In this document: positions 54,435-62,054 of the stretch, in pieces
Numbering within the stretch: the first letter of the stretch is position 1
Layout of the letters: every line of letters starts with the position of its first letter
Assembly: GCF_029350945.1 (NCBI RefSeq)
Contig: NZ_JARKMS010000005.1
Span: 167,770-231,769 of the forward strand
DNA: 64,000 bases
Direction: 5' to 3'
DNA from: Maribacter huludaoensis
Lineage (GTDB): Bacteria; Bacteroidota; Bacteroidia; Flavobacteriales; Flavobacteriaceae
Made by a program: the position numbers and the translations under genes
Notes under the pieces: generated by a model
Told to the model about the DNA's origin: nothing
What the model saw: only the letters and a program-made list of their open reading frames with translations
Database searches by the model: none

Positions 54435-55343
54435 ATGGCAAAAGCGACAAAGAAACAAGCTCTTGGTAGAGGACTTTCAGCTCTTTTGAAAGACCCGGAA
54501 AATGATATAAACACGGCTTCGGATAAGAATGCGGATAAGGTTGTTGGTAATATTATAGAATTAGATTTAGAACACATTGAAGTCAACCCATTTCAACCAC
54601 GTTCTAATTTCAATGATGAAAATATAAAAGAACTGGCTGCATCTATTAAGGAATTGGGTGTTATTCAACCAATTACGGTTAGGAAACTTGGTTTTAACGA
54701 GTACCAACTTGTATCTGGAGAAAGAAGATATCGTGCTTCCAAACTTTTAGGTTTAGAAACTATACCAGCTTATATCCGTATTGCCAATGATCAAGAGTCC
54801 TTAGAGATGGCTTTGGTCGAAAACATTCAACGTCAAGATTTAGATCCAATAGAAATTGCACTTTCTTACCAACGTCTTATTGACGAAATTAATCTTACCC
54901 AAGAAAGGTTGAGCGAACGTGTTGGTAAAAAAAGATCTACTATTGCCAATTACTTGCGCCTTTTAAAATTAGATCCGATCATACAAACAGGCATGCGAGA
55001 TGGTTTTTTAACTATGGGTCACGGTAGAGCTCTAGTTAATATTGACAAGAAACAGGATCAGATATCACTTTACGAAAAAATTATTTTTGACAATCTTTCC
55101 GTAAGGGATACTGAAAGTGCGGTAAAAGCGTATCATGCAGATGATGTACCTACTGATGAAGTAGTTAAAAAAGTAAACAAAGAAGCTTCTGTTTTTGTTC
55201 GCAAGGGTATTAAAGAATTGACGGAAGCCTTATCCGTAAAGGTAGACATTAAGTCTGCCGATAATGCAAGAGGAAAAATAACCATACCATTTAAGTCTCA
55301 AGAGGAATTTGACCGTATCAAAAAATTGATAACAGGTGCGTAA
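54435..55343 (+). CDS. parB: ParB/Spo0J chromosome-partitioning protein
   Basis: 302-residue CTP-dependent DNA clamp that loads at parS sites. The N-terminal KQALGRGLSALL box (ParA-interacting) is followed by the ParB/Srx CTPase domain (about 40-130, with VNPFQPRSNF and LVSGERRYRASKLLG) and the helix-turn-helix domain (about 135-215, LTQERLSERVGKKRSTIANYLRLL). C-terminal dimerisation segment is present. Cotranscribed with parA; its end overlaps the DUF5683 gene by 8 bases. Confidence 0.95.
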   Translation: MAKATKKQALGRGLSALLKDPENDINTASDKNADKVVGNIIELDLEHIEVNPFQPRSNFNDENIKELAASIKELGVIQPITVRKLGFNEYQLVSGERRYRASKLLGLETIPAYIRIANDQESLEMALVENIQRQDLDPIEIALSYQRLIDEINLTQERLSERVGKKRSTIANYLRLLKLDPIIQTGMRDGFLTMGHGRALVNIDKKQDQISLYEKIIFDNLSVRDTESAVKAYHADDVPTDEVVKKVNKEASVFVRKGIKELTEALSVKVDIKSADNARGKITIPFKSQEEFDRIKKLITGA

Positions 55344-55977
55344 CTATCTTTTATTATTTAGTACTCTATTATTATTTATTAATTTATCCTTTTCTCAAGA
55401 GGAACATGATTCTATTCCTAAAACTGAAATAGACAGCGTACAAGCTGACTTAGCTGATAAGGGAGTGGTAATCAAAGATTCCGTTTCCTTCAAGAAAGCA
55501 AAAAAAGAATTTAATCCATTAGCACCAAGTAAAGCAGCATTTTACTCTGCCGTAATACCAGGGCTAGGTCAAATCTACAACAAGAGATACTGGAAGGTTC
55601 CTATCGTTTGGGGAGCTATTGGTGGTAGTGCTTATATGTATATCTACAACAACGATCAATATCAACGTTTTAGAACTGCATTTAAACGAAGACAAGCTGG
55701 TTTTACAGACGATGAATTTAATGGTGAAGGTACATTGCCCCTTTTTGATGAAGATGACCTTGAATATCAACAAGAGCGTTTTCAAAATGACCGTGACCTT
55801 TGGTTGGTTGCGGCTATAGGGTTATACGCCCTTAATATTGTCGACGCCAATGTTGACGCACATTTAAAACAGTTTAATATTGACGATGACCTAAGTATAG
55901 ACTTTGAACCTTATCTTGATTTTAATCAAGTAACCAATAGTCCCAATTACGGAATGGCATTAATTATAAAATTTTAA
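55336..55977 (+). CDS. DUF5683 membrane protein
   Basis: 213-residue exported membrane protein of unknown function. It begins at GTG 55336 inside the parB end. A signal peptide (residues 1-20, ending NLSFSQ) precedes a short linker and the DUF5683 core SKAAFYSAVIPGLGQIYNKRYWKVPIVWGAIGGSAYMYIYNNDQY, a P5-type hairpin-membrane domain, with a second membrane segment LWLVAAIGLYALNIVDANVDAHL. The gene is a stable neighbour of parB and dapB in Bacteroidetes. Confidence 0.83.
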   Translation: MRNYLLLFSTLLLFINLSFSQEEHDSIPKTEIDSVQADLADKGVVIKDSVSFKKAKKEFNPLAPSKAAFYSAVIPGLGQIYNKRYWKVPIVWGAIGGSAYMYIYNNDQYQRFRTAFKRRQAGFTDDEFNGEGTLPLFDEDDLEYQQERFQNDRDLWLVAAIGLYALNIVDANVDAHLKQFNIDDDLSIDFEPYLDFNQVTNSPNYGMALIIKF

Positions 55978-55979
55978 AA

Positions 55980-56681
55980 ATGAGGATTGCACTTTTCGGA
56001 TACGGAAAAATGGGTCAGATGATAGAGCAAATTGCAGTGAATAGAGGTCACGAAATTGTTGCTAAAATTGACGAAAATTCCGAGAATATAGACTTTAGCA
56101 TTATGGATGTTGCTATTGATTTTAGTATGCCAAAAGCAGCTTACGGAAATATCAGCAAATGCTTGAACAATGATATTCCCGTAATTTCTGGAACAACGGG
56201 GTGGCTAGATAAATATGATGACGCTGTTTCTTTATGCGAAGAAAAGAAAGGTGCTTTTATTTACGCTTCCAACTTTAGTTTAGGAGTAAACATTTTTTTT
56301 GAGTTAAATAATTATTTGGCCAAAATGATGCAAAACCTTCCTGAATACAAGGTAGAACTAGAAGAAATACATCACACTCAAAAATTAGACGCACCAAGCG
56401 GAACCGCAATAACTTTGGCAGAAGGTGTCATTGCAAACTCTAATTATACAGAATGGAAACTAGATAGTTCAGCAGAAAAAACGTTGAAAATTACATCTAA
56501 AAGAATTGGCAAGGTACCTGGTACACATACGGTAGCTTATAACAGTGATGTTGACAGTATTGAAATTAAGCATACTGCGCATAATAGAGAAGGATTTGCA
56601 CTGGGTGCGGTTACCGCTGCAGAATGGATTATTGGAAAAACAGGTGTTTTTTCAATGCGAGATGTGTTAAACCTAAGTTAA
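55980..56681 (+). CDS. dapB: 4-hydroxy-tetrahydrodipicolinate reductase
   Basis: Cytosolic enzyme of the lysine/diaminopimelate pathway, reducing HTPA with NAD(P)H to tetrahydrodipicolinate. 233 residues, a shorter form than in E. coli and usual in this phylum. Visible are the dinucleotide-binding GYGKMGQM at residues 7-14, SGTTGW, NFSLGVNIFF and the catalytic EEIHHTQKLDAPSGTA. Starts 2 bases after DUF5683, so it belongs to the parAB run. It supplies meso-diaminopimelate for peptidoglycan. Confidence 0.95.
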   Translation: MRIALFGYGKMGQMIEQIAVNRGHEIVAKIDENSENIDFSIMDVAIDFSMPKAAYGNISKCLNNDIPVISGTTGWLDKYDDAVSLCEEKKGAFIYASNFSLGVNIFFELNNYLAKMMQNLPEYKVELEEIHHTQKLDAPSGTAITLAEGVIANSNYTEWKLDSSAEKTLKITSKRIGKVPGTHTVAYNSDVDSIEIKHTAHNREGFALGAVTAAEWIIGKTGVFSMRDVLNLS

Positions 56682-56721
56682 AAGCGTAACAATAATTTAT
56701 CTAAAAGACTGATGGATTATT

Positions 56722-56739
56722 AATGTGAACCTTCACATT
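56722..56739. promoter_or_regulatory. 18-bp palindrome between dapB and lepB
   Basis: AATGTGAA-CC-TTCACATT is a perfect 8-bp inverted repeat with a 2-base spacer, 35 bases before the lepB ATG. It resembles a dimeric regulator site. The TGTGA/TCACA halves are 4 apart rather than the 6 of CRP sites. No T-tract for a terminator. Confidence 0.42.
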
Positions 56740-56774
56740 TATAATTCAATCTATTTTAATAAAAAATAAAAACG

Positions 56775-58475
56775 ATGAACGGCACTCAATGGATTATTTT
56801 TATTCTCATTGTACAAGTAATACATTTTTTAGGTACTTGGAAACTATATGTTAAAGCAGGCAGAAAAGCTTGGGAAGCAGCAATACCTGTATACAATGCT
56901 ATAGTTTTAATGCAAATTATCAATAGACCAAAATGGTGGGTAGTATTACTGTTCATTCCTATTATTAACCTATTGATGTTCCCGGTAATATGGGTAGAAA
57001 CAATTAGAAGCTTTGGAAGAAATAGCAAGTTAGAAACTTGGATCGTAGTATTGACACTGGGTTTTTATATCTACTATGTAAACTATTCTCTAGATGTAAA
57101 ATATATTGAAGACAGGTCTTTACAACCAACTACAGCGGCAGGAGAATGGATTAGTTCCATTTTATTCGCCGTAGTAGCTGCTACATTGGTACACACTTAT
57201 TTCATTCAACCATATGTAATTCCAACAGGATCATTGGAACGTACGTTAAGAGTGGGAGATTTTCTTTTTGTAAGCAAATTTCATTACGGGGCAAGAACAC
57301 CAATGACCACTGTTGCAGCTCCCATGGTTCATGATACGTTACCGGTATTAGGTGTTCCTTCCTATCTAAAAAAACCACAACTGCCCTATTTTAGGTTACC
57401 AGGGTTCACAAAAGTAGAAAGAAACGATATTGTTGTATTTAGCTGGCCTGCAGATACCGTTCGTGTATTCTTTAAAAAAGAAAAAGGCGTTGATAAACCG
57501 ATAGATAAAAAATCTAACTACGTTAAACGTTGCGTTGGTGTACCTGGCGATTCTCTTGAAGTTCGTGACGGTTATGTTTTTATCAACGGTAAGCAATTAG
57601 AATTACCCAGTAGTGCCAAACCACAGTTTGACTATAATATTTACAGCTCTAAAGGTGTATCTTCTAAAACACTTGACAATTTAGGGGTCACTGATTTTAC
57701 CAGAAAATATTTATCTGGGCAGTTAAATCAAAATCAAGCAAATGCCCTTAACCCTTATTTAGTTGGTTACAAACCAACAGACAACGGTCAGCTAGAACTC
57801 TATACGAAAGCCTCGGGTATTCCTCCAAAGATCATATCTAAATACGGATTTGCACTAAAAGAAATTACCGATCGCCAACGCACCGTTCCTTTAACTGCCG
57901 ATATGGTGTCAGCATTGAGAAAAGACCCTAATATTGATTCTGTAGTACAACAGGTAGTTGAAAAAGGAAGAAGAGGTATCAACTTATTTCCTCAAAGTCC
58001 TGATTACCCTTGGAACTATAGCCAAATGGGACCGATCTACATTCCTCAAAAAGGAGCAACGGTAGACCTAAATTTAAAAGTTCTTCCATTATACAAGAAA
58101 ATTATCCAAGAGTACGAGAAGAACGATATTTCAGTATCTGGCAATCAAATTAGCATAAATCGTGTTCCGGTAACTAGCTATACCTTTAAGCAAGATTATT
58201 TTTGGATGATGGGTGATAATAGGGACCACTCTGAAGATAGTAGAGCTTGGGGCTATGTTCCTGAAAATCATATTGTTGGCACTCCTATTTTTATATGGAT
58301 GAGTTTCGATAATTTCACGGAAGGCATAAGCAATTGGAGACCTAGATGGGATCGTATATTTACTACGGTAAACGGCGATGGAGAACCACAATCATACTTC
58401 AAGTATTTTTTAATTTTATTAGTAGCGTATTTCGTAGGAAATTGGTTCTGGAAACGTAAAAAGGAAAAAAAGTGA
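56775..58475 (+). CDS. lepB: Signal peptidase I, long form
   Basis: Inner-membrane peptidase that removes signal peptides of exported proteins. 566 residues, far longer than the E. coli enzyme. Three or four N-terminal membrane segments (DUF5684-like, residues 5-110) precede the catalytic part: Ser153 in IPTGSLERTL, Lys251 in NYVKRCVGVPGD, and GDNRDHSEDSRAWG near 480. About 230 residues separate Lys251 from the GDNR box, roughly 100 more than in E. coli, forming a large domain insert. A last membrane helix is at the C-terminus. The stop overlaps the WbqC start (GTGA). Confidence 0.92.
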   Translation: MNGTQWIIFILIVQVIHFLGTWKLYVKAGRKAWEAAIPVYNAIVLMQIINRPKWWVVLLFIPIINLLMFPVIWVETIRSFGRNSKLETWIVVLTLGFYIYYVNYSLDVKYIEDRSLQPTTAAGEWISSILFAVVAATLVHTYFIQPYVIPTGSLERTLRVGDFLFVSKFHYGARTPMTTVAAPMVHDTLPVLGVPSYLKKPQLPYFRLPGFTKVERNDIVVFSWPADTVRVFFKKEKGVDKPIDKKSNYVKRCVGVPGDSLEVRDGYVFINGKQLELPSSAKPQFDYNIYSSKGVSSKTLDNLGVTDFTRKYLSGQLNQNQANALNPYLVGYKPTDNGQLELYTKASGIPPKIISKYGFALKEITDRQRTVPLTADMVSALRKDPNIDSVVQQVVEKGRRGINLFPQSPDYPWNYSQMGPIYIPQKGATVDLNLKVLPLYKKIIQEYEKNDISVSGNQISINRVPVTSYTFKQDYFWMMGDNRDHSEDSRAWGYVPENHIVGTPIFIWMSFDNFTEGISNWRPRWDRIFTTVNGDGEPQSYFKYFLILLVAYFVGNWFWKRKKEKK

Positions 58476-59101
58476 AATTAATACACCCCTCATATTTCCC
58501 TAACATAGTAACATTTAGCTATATCATGCACCACCCTATTTGCTGGGAGGTTAACGATAATTACCAGAAACAGACCTTTAGAAATAGAACTTATATTTCT
58601 AATGATCGAGGTAAGCACATTCTAAGTATACCGATCATACATGTAGGCAGAGCAAACGGTAGACAAAAATATAAGGATGTTCAAATAGACAATTCTTATC
58701 CTTGGCAAAGACAACATTGGCGCACGTTAGAGACCGCCTACAGAACATCACCTTTCTTTGAGTTTTATGAAGATGATATAAGACTATTATACAATCAGCC
58801 ATATGAAAGTCTGCTTGATTATAATTTAAAGACCATAGAGACCATATTTGATTGTCTACAATTAGATATGCCAACCGATAGAACAGTTGCATTTGAAACA
58901 AACCCTGAGAATAAGGAGGATTTTAGATTTTTGATAAATGCAAAGTTTAAACCTCAGTTAAATATGGAGCGTTATACGCAGGTTTTTGGAGACAGACATG
59001 GCTTTACACCTAATTTAAGCATTTTAGACCTACTATTTAACATAGGACCCAATAGTATTGAATATTTAAAACACGAGTTTATAGAGCCATCTAATGATTA
59101 G
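58472..59101 (+). CDS. WbqC-family protein
   Basis: 209-residue cytosolic protein of the WbqC family, starting at GTG 58472 that overlaps the lepB stop. The family hallmarks HPSYFPNIVTFSYIMHH, NDNYQKQTFRNRTYI, GKHILSIPI and YPWQRQHWRTLETAYRTSPFF are clear. WbqC-like proteins are associated with O-antigen or glycolipid synthesis, but the reaction is not established. It overlaps the DUF6122 gene by 8 bases. Confidence 0.85.
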   Translation: MKLIHPSYFPNIVTFSYIMHHPICWEVNDNYQKQTFRNRTYISNDRGKHILSIPIIHVGRANGRQKYKDVQIDNSYPWQRQHWRTLETAYRTSPFFEFYEDDIRLLYNQPYESLLDYNLKTIETIFDCLQLDMPTDRTVAFETNPENKEDFRFLINAKFKPQLNMERYTQVFGDRHGFTPNLSILDLLFNIGPNSIEYLKHEFIEPSND

Positions 59102-59414
59102 GTTTGTAGCCCATTATGGTATACATTTTATAATACCTATTATAATTGCCATTTATTTTTATAAGGACAACAAACTTTGGTCTGCAATTATAATATTATC
59201 CGCAATACTGATTGACATTGATCATTTTTTGGCCACGCCATTATTTGACCCTAACCGATGCAGCATTAACTTTCACCCGCTACATACCTATTGGGCAATT
59301 GGCATTTACACTTTACTTTTTATTTATAGAAAAACACGCATATTTGGACTGGCATTGCTAATACACATTTTAGCAGATACCGTAGACTGCCTATTTATTC
59401 TTCGTTCAACTTAA
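59094..59414 (+). CDS. DUF6122 membrane protein
   Basis: 106-residue membrane protein with about three helices and conserved His/Asp residues: HYGIHFIIPIIIA at the N-terminus, LIDIDHFLATPLFDPNRCSINFHPLHT centrally and IHILADTVDCL near the end. The pattern resembles metal-dependent membrane hydrolases of the DUF457 type, though activity is unproven. It closes the lepB-WbqC run; its 3' end overlaps the convergent EEP gene by 20 bases. Confidence 0.75.
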   Translation: MIRFVAHYGIHFIIPIIIAIYFYKDNKLWSAIIILSAILIDIDHFLATPLFDPNRCSINFHPLHTYWAIGIYTLLFIYRKTRIFGLALLIHILADTVDCLFILRST

Positions 59415-60423
59415 AAGTAGCCATAATTGGTTCGTGATCAGATAAATCTATATTAAAATTTTTGTGAGTTAACACCTTAAATGAAGGGTCTAATAATAAC
59501 ATATCAATTCTAAAAGGAAATTTCCAAAATTTAATAGTTTCTCCATAACCATGACCCCCTTCTAAAAAACTATCCTTTAAATTACCTTTGATGTCAAAAT
59601 AACTCTTTGAAAATTGAGTATTATTAAAGTCACCGGACACAACAACCTTATATGGACTTTTATCAATAAAATCCCTAACGATCAAAGCTTGTCTCTGCTG
59701 TTTGGCAAAACAATCTCTTAATCGAACAAACAATCGATCCGACCGCTCATACTTAATACTATAAGGCCTTACACCAAATGATTCCATGTGCAGATTAAAT
59801 ACCCTTAAAGTATCATTTTTCATAACAATGTCAACAAAAAGACCACCGTTATAAGAATCTGGAAATTCTAATGTTCCATTATTAATAATTTTAAACTTAG
59901 AATAGATTGCTAAATTTTTACCCCCTTCAACCTCTTCTAAACTTTCCCTTTTTGAAATATATGGATAAGCTCGCAGCATATCCTCTTTAATATAAAAGCT
60001 TTGAAATTCTTGAAACAATAAAATATCCGGATTCTCATTAATAATAAAATCCACAATTTCAGGAGCTGTATTAATTTCATAATCATTATCACTATTATGA
60101 AAACTGAGAACATTATAACTTAACAACGAAATGGTATTAGCATCAGCAACACTATTGGAACGCCCGTTAAAGGCTATAAAAGAACCAAGGGTAAAGTAAC
60201 CAAAAACTAAAATAGCAAGAGACAGTAACATATATATGCTCTTTCCAATTAACCAGTATATAAAAAACAACATGTTTATTAAAACCAATGCAGGTACGGT
60301 TAAACTTATAAATGCCAGGCTAGCTATAGATGTATATGGTACAATGCACGCCAAAAACAAACAGAAAGCCACAATCACATTTAAGAACAATATGATTTTT
60401 TTAAAAAAAGACAATCTTTTCAT
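59395..60423 (-). CDS. Endonuclease/exonuclease/phosphatase-family membrane protein
   Basis: 342 residues. Three N-terminal membrane helices (about residues 8-85) tether an EEP-fold hydrolase domain. EEP catalytic blocks are SLLSYNVLSFH, ILLFQEFQ, VVSGDFNNTQF and the terminal SDHEPIMATF, so the phosphodiesterase or phosphatase centre seems complete. The active domain is probably periplasmic. Substrate unknown; DNase and lipid phosphatase are both possible. Last gene of the mutL-rhomboid operon, 2 bases after the second rhomboid gene. Confidence 0.87.
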   Translation of the reverse strand: MKRLSFFKKIILFLNVIVAFCLFLACIVPYTSIASLAFISLTVPALVLINMLFFIYWLIGKSIYMLLSLAILVFGYFTLGSFIAFNGRSNSVADANTISLLSYNVLSFHNSDNDYEINTAPEIVDFIINENPDILLFQEFQSFYIKEDMLRAYPYISKRESLEEVEGGKNLAIYSKFKIINNGTLEFPDSYNGGLFVDIVMKNDTLRVFNLHMESFGVRPYSIKYERSDRLFVRLRDCFAKQQRQALIVRDFIDKSPYKVVVSGDFNNTQFSKSYFDIKGNLKDSFLEGGHGYGETIKFWKFPFRIDMLLLDPSFKVLTHKNFNIDLSDHEPIMATFKLNEE

Positions 60424-60425
60424 GC

Positions 60426-61307
60426 TTAATTTTCTTTACCAGCTTTAAACAAAAAGTCCTTTTCTGCCTTTGAAAGACTTTCATAACCAGATTTGCTAAT
60501 TTTATCAAGTATAGCATCAATCTTTTTCTGATGAGATTTCTTATCGTAATCAACGGCAGAACTGCTGGTACTACGTGTAGTACTTTTATTCTTATAGACG
60601 GTTTTTAAAGGCGCCTTCTTCTCTGAAGCCTTAAAAAGGTTAGCAATACTATCCATAAACTTTGAAAAACCAGACCCAATATCGTTTCCTTTTGCCAATT
60701 GACTTGCATATAAGTATCCTAAAAATGCACCGCCCAAATGCGCCAAATGCCCCCCAGAGTTACTGATCGGCAAAAGAATTAAATCACTTAAAACCAATAC
60801 CGCCCCTACCATCCAAAGTTTTACATTAAAAAATATAATCCGCACTTCTTGATTTGGCAGGTAAGTACATATAAATATTAAAACGGCACTGGCACCTGCC
60901 GAAGCACCGATCAAAGTTGCATTGATGTCAAAAAAAGCAGGAAAGATATTATAGCCCAGAACAAAAAAGAGTCCGCCCAAAATAACCCCCAAAATATATA
61001 CATTTAAAAAGCGCTTCGCATCAAATAAGTTTAAAAAGATACGCCCCACAAAATATATCATTAACATGTTCCAAAACAAGTGACCTATACCTCCATGAAA
61101 AAATGAATAGGTAATAATGGACCATGGTTGCAAAGCAATATCCACTATATCATTGGGCAACTCAAACCACTGCACAATACTATTACCTGATAAGCCTAAT
61201 AGAAAGGGAATTAAAGCATTTACAATAAAAACCAGTACGTTGACCGCAATGAGTTTTTCTGCAATGTTTAATCTACTAAATTGATATTTTAAATCTGGTT
61301 GAGCCAT
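60426..61307 (-). CDS. Rhomboid intramembrane serine protease (with DUF6576 tail)
   Basis: 293 residues, six helices. The rhomboid motifs FHGGIGHLFWNM (about 92-103), the nucleophile Ser in LIGASAGASAV (near 142) and catalytic His in HLAHLGGAFLG are present, so it should be active. The C-terminal cytosolic tail has a basic linker and a DUF6576-type segment (KIDAILDKISKSGYESLSKAE). It follows another rhomboid gene by 3 bases, an apparent tandem pair. Confidence 0.9.
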   Translation of the reverse strand: MAQPDLKYQFSRLNIAEKLIAVNVLVFIVNALIPFLLGLSGNSIVQWFELPNDIVDIALQPWSIITYSFFHGGIGHLFWNMLMIYFVGRIFLNLFDAKRFLNVYILGVILGGLFFVLGYNIFPAFFDINATLIGASAGASAVLIFICTYLPNQEVRIIFFNVKLWMVGAVLVLSDLILLPISNSGGHLAHLGGAFLGYLYASQLAKGNDIGSGFSKFMDSIANLFKASEKKAPLKTVYKNKSTTRSTSSSAVDYDKKSHQKKIDAILDKISKSGYESLSKAEKDFLFKAGKEN

Positions 61308-61310
61308 AGT

Positions 61311-62054
61311 TTAGTTCCACCTATTATTATTAAACTGATTTTTTTTCCAGTACCACATCATTAAGAATCCAAATAAGGCTCCACCAACATGGGCAAAATG
61401 AGCAATACCTTGCCCAAACAGACTATACCCGGTAACACCAGAAAACAAATCCAATCCTATTAAAACAGGTATAAAGAATTTTGCCTTAATGGGAACAGGA
61501 AGAAAAATAAGAAACAATTCACTATTTGGATAAGACATGCCAAATGCAACTAATATACCGTAAATAGCACCTGAAGCACCAACTACCGGAGTATTGAATG
61601 CGCTTAGAAAGTTATCTATAGTTGCTTTACCTGCTATATTATACCAGTCTGTACTATACTGCCCGTTATTAATGATTTCAAGAATATTACTTTCAGCTAA
61701 TCCAGCCTCCATTAGGGCACTCATTCCGGCATTGTAGTAGTAATAATTAACACCAATATGAATCAATGCAGCACCTAAGCCGGCAGAAATATAGAAAAAC
61801 AAGAATTTATTTCTACCCCACATTTGCTCTAAAGGCGACCCAAAAGCCCATAAAGCATACATGTTAAATAATATATGCATAAACCCGCCATGCATAAACA
61901 TATGGGTAATGATCTGCCAAAGTTGAAAATGTTCATTTTTTGGAAAGTACAAAGAAAACAACTCATACATTTGTTCACCATACAATTGTGTAGCAACAAA
62001 AAACAGAACGTTAATTATCAGTAAATGTTTAATAGTTTCTGTTATCCTTCCCAT
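61311..62054 (-). CDS. Rhomboid intramembrane serine protease
   Basis: 247 residues, six helices. HMFMHGGFMHILFNM, the nucleophile Ser in VGASGAIYG (near 162) and the His in HFAHVGGALFG are intact. A loop of about 50 residues between helices (SALMEAGLAESNILEI...NNGQYSTDWYNI) distinguishes it from the adjacent paralog. It begins right at the mutL stop and leads the downstream rhomboid and EEP genes. Substrates unknown. Confidence 0.92.
   Translation of the reverse strand: MGRITETIKHLLIINVLFFVATQLYGEQMYELFSLYFPKNEHFQLWQIITHMFMHGGFMHILFNMYALWAFGSPLEQMWGRNKFLFFYISAGLGAALIHIGVNYYYYNAGMSALMEAGLAESNILEIINNGQYSTDWYNIAGKATIDNFLSAFNTPVVGASGAIYGILVAFGMSYPNSELFLIFLPVPIKAKFFIPVLIGLDLFSGVTGYSLFGQGIAHFAHVGGALFGFLMMWYWKKNQFNNNRWN

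Noticed and set aside
56722-56739. CRP-type site
   Set aside because: The TGTGA and TCACA halves are separated by 4 bases, not 6, so a CRP-like protein would not fit well; kept only as a generic palindrome.
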